DNA of 64,000 nucleotides from Pseudomonas laurylsulfativorans (GTDB lineage: Bacteria; Pseudomonadota; Gammaproteobacteria; Pseudomonadales; Pseudomonadaceae). The position numbers were made by a program, and so were the translations under genes. The notes under the pieces are model-generated. The model was not told the origin of the DNA, ran no database searches, and saw only the letters and a list, made by a program, of their open reading frames with translations. This document shows positions 57,993-64,000 of the stretch, piece after piece. The first letter of the stretch is position 1, and each line of letters opens with the position of its first letter. The stretch is from the NCBI RefSeq assembly GCF_002906155.1, contig NZ_MUJK01000015.1, positions 1 through 64,000 of the forward strand. Direction: 5' to 3'.

Positions 57993-58397
57993 TCAAACCC
58001 CCGGCACCGGACACCCCAAATCCCCCTCCTGACACTTCAGGTAAGTCTTGAACGTTTCCACCCGCGCCTTGGTCAATTGCGTCACGCAATTGCTGTAGAT
58101 CAGCGGATACACACTCCCGCCTTCCACCCCGGACGCCGAGAACTGGCACTCGGCATCGCGAAACGCGACCCACGACCGCTGCGCACCCACCAGCAACTTC
58201 TTGCCGTCGGGGTTGCCCTTCAGGCGCGAAGTGATTTGCTGGTAAAGCGTATTCAACTCCTTGTCCGCCGCCGCCTGCTGCAGCGACGCGCACTGGTTCA
58301 TCGTGGCCTGGTTGGTGGCGTTGTCACAGTTCACGGCAGCATGGGCCAGGGAGGTGAACAACAAAGGCGTCAGCGCCAGGAGAAAGCGTGCGTGCAT
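57993..58397 (-). CDS. LprI-like/DUF1311 exported protein
   Basis: 134-residue protein with a signal peptide (MHARFLLALTPLLFTSLAHA, cleavage after residue 20) and the DUF1311 pattern: NCDNATNQATMNQCASLQ, LNTLYQQITSRLKGN, AQRSWVAFRDAEC, and a closing cysteine in LIYSNCVTQLTKARVETF. Members include the lysozyme inhibitor LprI; a periplasmic role is expected, the exact one unknown. ATG 58397 is chosen for the signal peptide; the frame is open to 58475. It stands alone after the qhp operon on the opposite strand. Confidence 0.87.
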   Translation of the reverse strand: MHARFLLALTPLLFTSLAHAAVNCDNATNQATMNQCASLQQAAADKELNTLYQQITSRLKGNPDGKKLLVGAQRSWVAFRDAECQFSASGVEGGSVYPLIYSNCVTQLTKARVETFKTYLKCQEGDLGCPVPGV

Positions 58398-58475
58398 GGC
58401 AGTAACTCGCTGTGTCAGGGGAAGGTTGGGATGCAGGTTTGGGATGCAGTGTAGCGCTGTGGCAGGTTCAGCCAT

Positions 58476-58877
58476 CTACGTCTGCCATTGTGGGTACTTT
58501 TTTACCGACTCATGTTCAAGCCAAGGCTGCTCATGGGATGTCCAGATATGCGCTTGTGGCGTCATTTTCGGGTCATCATCGAGTGTCGCTACCCGGACAA
58601 TCACGTGAGGTTGGGCCAATCGCTCCGCCATCAAGTGTGAGCCGCAGACCGTGCAGAAATGCCGAAACTTGCCCGGCGACGATTCGTAGCGGCTCAGGTG
58701 ACCCTGGCCTTTGATCCAGCGAAAGTGCTCGCGCATGACCCCGGCGGTCGATGCAAAAGCCGCCGCGTGTGCCTTGCGGCAGGTTTGGCAATGGCAGTGG
58801 CTGATGGGCATGTCCAGGCTGTCGAGTTCGTATTCGATGGCCTTGCACAGGCAACTGCCGCGTAGTTTTTCCTTCAT
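58476..58877 (-). CDS. GFA-family (glutathione-dependent formaldehyde-activating type) zinc protein
   Basis: 133-residue protein of the GFA fold. Seen: GSCLCKAIEYELD (Cys-x-Cys), ISHCHCQTCRKAHAAAFAS (Cys-x-Cys-x2-Cys), and FCTVCGSHL (Cys-x2-Cys), the seven cysteines expected for two zinc sites. Most members have no proven reaction; formaldehyde/glutathione activity is known for only a few. ATG 58877 is chosen at the conserved N-terminus; the frame is open to 59018. Confidence 0.88.
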   Translation of the reverse strand: MKEKLRGSCLCKAIEYELDSLDMPISHCHCQTCRKAHAAAFASTAGVMREHFRWIKGQGHLSRYESSPGKFRHFCTVCGSHLMAERLAQPHVIVRVATLDDDPKMTPQAHIWTSHEQPWLEHESVKKYPQWQT

Positions 58878-59075
58878 GTCGCTATCCTTTTCGATGCTGT
58901 TTCGAGGCACAACGTTAGCAGTTTCGACCTTCTGACTTTGTGGTTGCCCCAGAACTAATCCGCGTAAATGCAACCGAATATCTCGGGCATGGTTGATTGC
59001 ACATCCCGATTGGTACAACTTTAGGGTTGGTCGTGTGGTCTTACTGACCTACTGTTCAAATACAGGAGGTGACTT

Positions 59076-59564
59076 ATGAACCCAGCATCTGATCGCATCG
59101 AAAGGAAAGTCCTGCTCAAGGCCAAGCGTTCACAGGTCTGGCGTGTGCTGGCCAATGCCGAATTGTTCGGACAGTGGTTTGGCGTGGCGCTGGAGGGCAA
59201 GCGTTTTGTGGCAGGCGAGTGGACCCAGGGGCAGATTACCTATCCTGGTTATGAGCATTTGCGCTGGAACGTACTGGTAGAGCGGGTCGAGCCGGAGCGG
59301 CTGTTTTCGTTTCGCTGGCACCCTTATGCCGTGAACCCTGAAGTCGATTACTCCCAGGAACCCACCACCCTGGTGAAGTTCGAGCTCGAAGACATGGACG
59401 ACGGCACGCTGCTCAAGGTCTCCGAATCCGGTTTCGATCACGTTCCCCAGGCCCGTCGTGAAAAGGCGTTCCGCATGGACAGTCGTGGCTGGGAAGAGCA
59501 AATGAACAATATCGAGCAGTTCTTGATCGACAGTGCCAAAGCCCACGAGCAACAGAGTGGCTGA
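59076..59564 (+). CDS. SRPBCC/AHSA1-like (START-fold) protein
   Basis: 162-residue protein. Opening RIERKVLLKAKRSQVWRVLA, then AELFGQWFGV, ERLFSFRWHP and LLKVSESGFDHVP followed by GWEEQMNNIEQFL are typical of the AHSA1/SRPBCC domain, a small-molecule binding cup. GGAGG ribosome site 6 bases before ATG 59076. The next gene starts inside its last 8 bases, so the two are a translational pair. Function unknown. Confidence 0.88.
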   Translation: MNPASDRIERKVLLKAKRSQVWRVLANAELFGQWFGVALEGKRFVAGEWTQGQITYPGYEHLRWNVLVERVEPERLFSFRWHPYAVNPEVDYSQEPTTLVKFELEDMDDGTLLKVSESGFDHVPQARREKAFRMDSRGWEEQMNNIEQFLIDSAKAHEQQSG

Positions 59565-60372
59565 AGTTGATCTGTTCGATTCATGGTTGAAACGCTGGGC
59601 GCTGGTGTCGGACGGTGAGCCGATCATCACGCCTGGCAGCCGTTTGTTACCGGTACGTCTGGGCGATGTGCCGGCCATGTTGAAAATCGCCGTAGATACC
59701 GAAGAAAAGTTCGGCAACCTGCTGATGACCTGGTGGGATGGTGACGGCACCGCCCGGGTCTTTGCCCATCACGGCGACGGGCTGCTGATGGAGCGCGCCA
59801 TGGGCCGGCGATCACTGATGCACATGGCCCTCAGCGGACAGGATGATGACGCCAGCCGCATCCTTTGTGCGGCGCTGGCACGGCTGCATGCCCCACGTGC
59901 CGCTCCGCTACCGCCGTTGGTGCCTCTGGTGCGCTGGTTTGCCTCACTGCGTGTGGCGGCCGCACAACAGGGCGGTGCGTTTTCCCTCAGTCTGGCGAGC
60001 GCCGAGGCCCTGCTGGCTAGCCCACAGGACGAGGTGGTACTGCACGGCGATATGCATCACGACAATGTCCTCGATTTCGGCGCGCGCGGCTGGCTGGCCA
60101 TCGACCCCAAGCGGGTGAGCGGCGAGCGCGGCTTCGATTACGCCAACCTGATCTGCAATCCCGACCTGCCCACGGCGACCGATCCCGGGCGTTTTGATCG
60201 GCAGCTCGCCGTCGTGGCGCAGGCCGCCGACCTTGATCCGCGGCGTTTGCTGCAATGGGTGCTGGCATTTGCCGGGCTGTCGGCGGCCTGGTTTCTCGAA
60301 GACGGCAACAGCCAGGCGGCGCAAGGTCAGCTGGAAGTCGCAAAGCTCGCGGCTTCCAGGCTCGAAGCCTGA
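59557..60372 (+). CDS. Aminoglycoside phosphotransferase (APH(6)/streptomycin 6-kinase-like) family protein
   Basis: 271-residue kinase-like protein. Seen: KIAVDTEEKFGNLLMTWWDG (nucleotide side), LLMERAMGRRSL, the Brenner motif VVLHGDMHHDNVLD with catalytic Asp, and LAIDPKRVSGERGFDYANLICNP with the second metal-binding Asp. Chromosomal members in pseudomonads need not give resistance; a sugar or hydroxyurea-type substrate is possible. GTG 59557 is used because it overlaps the upstream stop (59562-59564); GTG 59533 is an alternative. Confidence 0.85.
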   Translation: MAEVDLFDSWLKRWALVSDGEPIITPGSRLLPVRLGDVPAMLKIAVDTEEKFGNLLMTWWDGDGTARVFAHHGDGLLMERAMGRRSLMHMALSGQDDDASRILCAALARLHAPRAAPLPPLVPLVRWFASLRVAAAQQGGAFSLSLASAEALLASPQDEVVLHGDMHHDNVLDFGARGWLAIDPKRVSGERGFDYANLICNPDLPTATDPGRFDRQLAVVAQAADLDPRRLLQWVLAFAGLSAAWFLEDGNSQAAQGQLEVAKLAASRLEA

Positions 60373-60400
60373 GGTGTCTAAGGGTTTTCGGAAGGTGGCT

Positions 60401-60418
60401 TATAGCGAATGTCTTACA
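60401..60418 (+). promoter_or_regulatory. Degenerate GacA box upstream of rsmX
   Basis: TATAGCGAATGTCTTACA: the right half CTTACA and central AT match the TGTAAG-N6-CTTACA element bound by GacA, while the left half matches only in part. It lies about 57 bases before the likely -10 (TATTCT, 60463-60468), the normal distance for rsm genes. Confidence 0.55.
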
Positions 60419-60474
60419 CGCGATGGTAGTGATATCGCCTGTTACAATTTGGATCCGTTGCGTATTCTGGCCTC

Positions 60475-60587
60475 ACCCACTGAAGCACAGGATGTGCTCA
60501 GGATCATGGATGATCGACCATATGCAAGGAACGCTGCGACAGGGAGTCGTCATGGTCTTGGAAAAACCCGCTTCGGCGGGTTTTTTT
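60475..60587 (+). ncRNA. rsmX: RsmX-type small regulatory RNA
   Basis: About 113-nt RNA with GGA motifs shown in hairpin loops: GCACAGGATGTGC (60485-60497), GATCATGGATGATC (60502-60515) and CGACAGGGAGTCG (60537-60549), plus single-stranded AAGGAACG between them. It ends in a strong terminator. These are the features of Gac-controlled RNAs that sequester RsmA/RsmE and lift translational repression of secondary metabolism and biofilm genes. The layout fits RsmX of P. fluorescens rather than RsmY or RsmZ. The 5' end is placed after the -10 TATTCT and is approximate. Confidence 0.88.
60562..60587 (+). terminator. Rho-independent terminator of rsmX
   Basis: AACCCGC, loop TTCG, GCGGGTT followed by a T-run of seven in total. 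A textbook terminator at the 3' end of the small RNA. Confidence 0.95.
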
Positions 60588-60639
60588 GTGGGCGCAGGAA
60601 AAACCGGGGCGGCAGGAACGGGCTCCTGCCGCCGTTTTT

Positions 60640-61326
60640 TCACTGTAGGTCGAGTTTCGCCGCCGCCCGCTCGGTGATTTCCGCCCGCAGCTTCAACGAG
60701 ACGGCAGCCCGCTGGCGAGCCTCTTCCAGCACACTGGCCGGAGCCGTCTCGGGGCTGCCCGCGCTAAAGGGCGGGGCAGGGGCGTATTCCAGTTGCAGCT
60801 GCACCCGCTCGGCGGTGGCCGGGTCGAACAGTTCGGCGGCCAAGGTCAGAGCGAAGTCGATACCCGCGGTGATGCCGCCTCCGGTCAGCAGCTTGCCGTC
60901 GCGAACCACCCGATCTTTCACCGCGATTGCGCCCAGCGGCTTGAGCAATTCGTGATAGGCCCAGTGAGTGGTGGCGCGTTTGCCCTTGAGCAATCCTGCC
61001 GCGCCCAGCACCAGCGAACCGGTGCATACCGAAGTGACGTACCGGGCGTTGGCGGCCTGGGTCCTGAGAAAGTCCAGGGTCTGCTCATCTTCCATCAAGG
61101 GGCCGACGCCGCCGCCACCGGGCACGCAGATCACGTCCAGCGCCGGGCAATCATCGAAGGTGATGGTTGGTTTCAACAGCAGGCCGGTGCTGGCGGTGAC
61201 CGGCATCAGGTCCTTCCAGATCAAATGCACTTTCACATCCGGCAGCGAAGCCAGCACGTCATAAGGGCCGGTCAGGTCCAGTTGCTGGACCTGGGGAAAC
61301 AACAGAAAGCCGATCTGCAACGTCAT
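60640..61326 (-). CDS. inhA: Isonitrile hydratase (DJ-1/PfpI family)
   Basis: 228-residue enzyme that hydrates isonitriles to N-substituted formamides. Seen: GFLLFPQVQQLDLTGPYDVL with D17, VICVPGGGGVGPLMEDE, and the nucleophile elbow SVCTGSLVLGAAGLL with C101 and T102, the residues known for the P. putida enzyme, whose length is also 228. Divergent from a GlxA-type regulator with 88 bases between starts, so probably controlled by it. General DJ-1 family functions are the alternative. Confidence 0.9.
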   Translation of the reverse strand: MTLQIGFLLFPQVQQLDLTGPYDVLASLPDVKVHLIWKDLMPVTASTGLLLKPTITFDDCPALDVICVPGGGGVGPLMEDEQTLDFLRTQAANARYVTSVCTGSLVLGAAGLLKGKRATTHWAYHELLKPLGAIAVKDRVVRDGKLLTGGGITAGIDFALTLAAELFDPATAERVQLQLEYAPAPPFSAGSPETAPASVLEEARQRAAVSLKLRAEITERAAAKLDLQ

Positions 61327-61414
61327 GGTGTTTTTCTCGTGAAGTGGGTGGACGGCTTAACTGTAGGCTCGTAGGATTTGGCGTATACGCCAATATCCCC
61401 ACGAATTACGCCAA

Positions 61415-62446
61415 ATGTCGAAAACCATCCACGTACTCGCTTTCGCCAACGTGCAATTGCTCGACGTCACCGGGCCGTTGCAGGTATTTGCCTCGGCCAA
61501 CGACATTGCCCGCCAGCAAGGTCTGCCGCCGCCCTATGCGCCGACGGTGATTGCCAGCGGCGGCGGGGCGGTGATGTCGTCGGCGGGCTTGGCGCTGTTG
61601 GCTGAACCGTTGCCGGACAAGGGCACTGATACCCTGATCATCGCCGGTGGCTGGGGTGTTTACGCGGCGGCGCAAGATGCGCCGTTGGTCGCCTGGGTGC
61701 GCGAGCATGCCCGTGGCTGCCGCCGGGTATCCTCGGTGTGCACAGGCGCGTTTCTGCTGGCGGCCAGCGGCTGGCTCGATGGCCGGCGCGTGGTCACCCA
61801 CTGGACCCGCTGCGAACAATTGGCGCAGCAGCATCCGCGTTTGCAGGTCGAGCCCAATCCGATCTTCATCAATGACGGCCCAGTCTGGACCTCGGCCGGG
61901 GTGACGGCCGGCATCGACCTGGCGCTGGCCATGGTCGAACAGGACCTGGGGCGCAACATGGCCCTGGAAGTCGCCCGCCAACTGGTGGTGTTTCTCAAGC
62001 GCCCGGGTGGCCAGTCGCAATTCAGCGTGACCCTGTCCCTACAACAGGAAGGCAACCGTTTCGACGACCTTCACGCCTGGATCAGCGAAAATCTCACCCA
62101 GGACCTGGGCATCCCGACCCTGGCCCTGCAGGCTGGCATGAGCGAACGCAGCTTCGTGCGCCACTACCGCGCCGACACCGGCCAGACCCCGGCCCGGGCC
62201 ATCGAACTGATCCGCGTCGAAACCGCGCGTCGCCTGCTCAGCGATACCGGCGTGCCGATCAAGCGGGTGGCGGTGCAATGCGGCTTCGGCAGCGAAGAAA
62301 CCCTGCGCCGCAGCTTCCTGCGGGCCATAGGCGTAACGCCGCAGGCTTATCGGGAGCGGTTTTCGGTGAGTGCTGGCGCAGACTCCGTAATGTTTTCGGA
62401 CAACGTCGTCCGCACTATCAGGCTTCCGCTTCCGTCACCTGATTAA
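61415..62446 (+). CDS. GlxA-family transcriptional regulator (DJ-1/PfpI-like sensor plus AraC DNA-binding domain)
   Basis: 343-residue regulator. The N-terminal DJ-1-like domain (residues 1-190) contains LLDVTGPLQVFASAND and SSVCTGAFLLAASGWL; the C-terminal AraC/XylS domain (about 230-325) contains LALQAGMSERSFVRHYRADTG and VAVQCGFGSEETLRRSFLRA. Divergent from inhA, whose product has the same fold as its sensor domain; the regulator probably senses the same or a related compound. Its 3' end overlaps the small convergent gene by 29 bases. Confidence 0.93.
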   Translation: MSKTIHVLAFANVQLLDVTGPLQVFASANDIARQQGLPPPYAPTVIASGGGAVMSSAGLALLAEPLPDKGTDTLIIAGGWGVYAAAQDAPLVAWVREHARGCRRVSSVCTGAFLLAASGWLDGRRVVTHWTRCEQLAQQHPRLQVEPNPIFINDGPVWTSAGVTAGIDLALAMVEQDLGRNMALEVARQLVVFLKRPGGQSQFSVTLSLQQEGNRFDDLHAWISENLTQDLGIPTLALQAGMSERSFVRHYRADTGQTPARAIELIRVETARRLLSDTGVPIKRVAVQCGFGSEETLRRSFLRAIGVTPQAYRERFSVSAGADSVMFSDNVVRTIRLPLPSPD

Positions 62447-62807
62447 AATACTTCGCCCGATCCGGCGTAAACGTCACCACCATGCCTGTCCGTGCACACG
62501 TCAGCGCCCGTTCTTGCGCCAGGTCCACGTCCAGATCTTCCCCGCGCAAACCTTGCCACTGGGCGAGGTATTTGAGGGAGCCGTATTTTTCGAGTTTCTT
62601 CAGGCTGCGGCTGACGCCACCTTTCCAGCCCAGTACCGGTAACTCGCCGGCGAGGCACTGTCGGGCGAGATCGGGGAAACGGGCGGCGCGCTGGCGGCCT
62701 ACCTCCCAGCATTTGATCAGGCCCTTGTCGGCGGCTTCCCAGAGTTCTTCGCGGTTCAAACCGGTTCGGAGCGGGGAGTCGATGCTGCGATGGATGCGTT
62801 GGGTCAT
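62418..62807 (-). CDS. Small conserved-looking hypothetical protein
   Basis: 129-residue protein, rich in charged residues, without signal peptide or membrane segment. Opening MTQRIHRSIDSPLRTGLNRE and central KCWEVGRQRAARFPDLARQC are not assigned to a family I recognise. ATG 62807 is chosen because the frame upstream runs through a REP repeat. It converges on the GlxA-type regulator with a 29-base overlap. Confidence 0.65.
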   Translation of the reverse strand: MTQRIHRSIDSPLRTGLNREELWEAADKGLIKCWEVGRQRAARFPDLARQCLAGELPVLGWKGGVSRSLKKLEKYGSLKYLAQWQGLRGEDLDVDLAQERALTCARTGMVVTFTPDRAKYFNQVTEAEA

Positions 62808-62958
62808 TCTGATTCCTTGAATTCGGGTGGTTCTGGACAGCTCCGCTGTACCCGTTGTGCAGGATGTTAGGTGGGGATGTAGCGGCTGGCAACAGGGTAT
62901 TTTCGGGGTGTTGCAAGCGGTTTTGTTTAAGAAGCGTAGGGCTCGGATTGCACAAGAC

Positions 62959-63093
62959 CTGTGGCGAGGGGGCTTGCCCCCGTTCGGCTGCGCAGCAGTC
63001 GTAAAGTCAGGCAACACTGTCTTTGCGAGAGACTCGATAGGCCGTTTTGGGGCCGCTGCGCAGCCCAACGGGGGCAAGCCCCCTCGCCACAGG
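62959..63093. repeat. REP-type inverted repeat, reverse copy of the one at 45375
   Basis: CTGTGGCGAGGGGGCTTGCC at the left and GGCAAGCCCCCTCGCCACAG at the right. The interior has CGGCTGCGCAGCAGTCGTAA and TTTTGGGGCCGCTGCGCAGC, which match the repeat at 45375-45507 in reverse orientation. Confidence 0.88.
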
Positions 63094-63118
63094 TGTGGGT
63101 AGTGTTGGAAGCTGGTGT

Positions 63119-64000
63119 TCACGGCTGCCAAACAACCTTCTCCCCACTCAACCTCCGATCCAGAAAACACGCCGCACTGATCAACGCCAGATGCGTCAGC
63201 GCCTGCGGCGTGTTGCCCATATGCCGCCCATGGCTGTCGAACTCTTCGGCATACAGCCCCAGCGGGTTGGCGTACCTGAGCAACTGTTCGAACTCCAGAT
63301 GGGCCTTGTCCAATTGGCCGGCGCGGGCCAGGCATTCGACGTACCAGAACGAGCAGGCGGCGAAGGCGCCTTCGCTGCCGGGCAGGCCGTCGATCTGGCT
63401 GTCGTCGTTGCGGTAGCGGTAGATCAAACCGTCGCGCACGAGGCTTTTTTCGATGGCTTGCAGGGTCGCCAGCCAACGCGGGTCGCGGGCACTGACGAAG
63501 CGCACCAGCGGCATCAGTAGCATCGAACCGTCCAGGCCGGTGCCACCGATGTGCTGGACGAAATGCCCGCGCTCTTCATTCCAGAAGTTCTCCCAGATGT
63601 CGGCGTAGATCGCCTGGCGTGTCTGGTCCCAGCGAGCGAACGGGGCGGGCAGTGAACGTTTCGACGCCAAGCGGAGGGCGCGGTCCAGGGCGACCCAGCA
63701 CATCAACCGTGAATGCAGGAAATGGTACTGCTCGCCGCGCATCTCCCAGATGCCGACATCCTTTTGCTCCCAGGTCTCGCAGACCTGATCCACCACCTCC
63801 ACGGTGTGTTTCCAGCCTTCATGGGAGATGGCTTCGCCGTATTTGTTGACCAGGTAAATCGCGTCCAACAGCTCGCCAAAAATGTCGAGCTGGACCTGTT
63901 CGTATGCTTGGTTGCCGATGCGCACCGGTTGAGCGCCACCGTGGCCGGCCAGGTGCGCCAGTTCGATCTCCGGCAACTCCTGGCGACCGTCGATGGCGTA
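63119..64000 (-). CDS. Glycoside hydrolase family 15 protein (glucoamylase/trehalase-like), 5' end outside the window
   Basis: C-terminal 293 residues of a longer protein; the frame is open through base 64000 (YAIDGRQELPE at the edge), so the start lies beyond the window. Seen: an (alpha/alpha)6-barrel pattern with QLDIFGELLDAIYL, FHSRLMCWVALDRAL-type repeat and GLPGSEGAFAACSFWYVECL, where the glutamate of SEGAF is the usual catalytic base of GH15. These enzymes hydrolyse alpha-glucans or trehalose; the exact substrate cannot be said from the fragment. Confidence 0.88.
   Translation of the reverse strand, partial: YAIDGRQELPEIELAHLAGHGGAQPVRIGNQAYEQVQLDIFGELLDAIYLVNKYGEAISHEGWKHTVEVVDQVCETWEQKDVGIWEMRGEQYHFLHSRLMCWVALDRALRLASKRSLPAPFARWDQTRQAIYADIWENFWNEERGHFVQHIGGTGLDGSMLLMPLVRFVSARDPRWLATLQAIEKSLVRDGLIYRYRNDDSQIDGLPGSEGAFAACSFWYVECLARAGQLDKAHLEFEQLLRYANPLGLYAEEFDSHGRHMGNTPQALTHLALISAACFLDRRLSGEKVVWQP

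Overview
The window looks like chromosome of a fluorescent Pseudomonas (P. fluorescens/P. putida type). The evidence is the 5S rRNA sequence, the paired REP palindromes between genes, a complete A-band (common polysaccharide antigen, CPA) locus in the P. aeruginosa gene order, a P. putida-type 2-phenylethylamine/quinohemoprotein amine dehydrogenase locus, and an RsmX-type small RNA. No tRNA, CRISPR array, phage or insertion sequence was recognised.

Layout. (1) 1-2.2 kb: 5S rRNA with terminator at the end of an rRNA operon, then an isolated PBP2 gene. (2) 2.2-9.9 kb: a catabolic block bracketed by two paralogous LysR regulators. It has two half-operons: MHS transporter/class II aldolase/GhrA-like dehydrogenase, then MHS transporter/RidA/RraA-like. 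(3) 10.0-25.2 kb: the CPA locus. On the minus strand, rmd-gmd-wbpW-wzm-wzt-wbpX-wbpY-wbpZ make and export a D-rhamnan. Divergently, five overlapping genes (two glycosyltransferases, methyltransferase, acyltransferase, methyltransferase) probably modify or cap the polymer. (4) 25.2-41.2 kb: an accessory stretch with a convergent two-component pair whose DNA looks more AT-rich than its neighbours, a small unknown gene, a 3,649-residue secreted protein with two animal-type heme peroxidase domains and RTX repeats, and an unknown exported protein. (5) 41.5-45.4 kb: a third MHS transporter, an N-carbamoyl-amino-acid-hydrolase-type amidohydrolase and an acetylpolyamine amidohydrolase. (6) 45.6-57.9 kb: the amine oxidation locus. 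It has a sigma-54 activator, the maturation genes qhpF-qhpE-qhpG, an aldehyde dehydrogenase with a textbook -24/-12 promoter, and divergently qhpA-qhpD-qhpC-qhpB. (7) 58-64 kb: single genes (LprI-like, GFA-type, SRPBCC, aminoglycoside-phosphotransferase-like), rsmX, isonitrile hydratase with a divergent GlxA-type regulator, a small unknown gene, and the 3' part of a GH15 gene running off the window.

Working together: in region 6 amines are oxidised in the periplasm by the QhpABC enzyme and the aldehyde passes to the cytoplasmic dehydrogenase. QhpD, QhpE, QhpF and QhpG build and export the cross-linked gamma subunit, and one sigma-54 activator probably drives both divergent promoters. In region 3 wbpW, gmd and rmd make GDP-D-rhamnose, wbpXYZ polymerise it, wzm/wzt export it, and the divergent operon decorates it. 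In regions 2 and 5 two of the three MHS transporters share an almost identical promoter, which suggests common control.

The least explained parts are the LysR-bracketed block with its atypical RraA-like protein, the giant double peroxidase with its neighbouring two-component system, and the exported protein at 39.8 kb. All functional calls come from reading motifs and gene order by eye; no database search was run.
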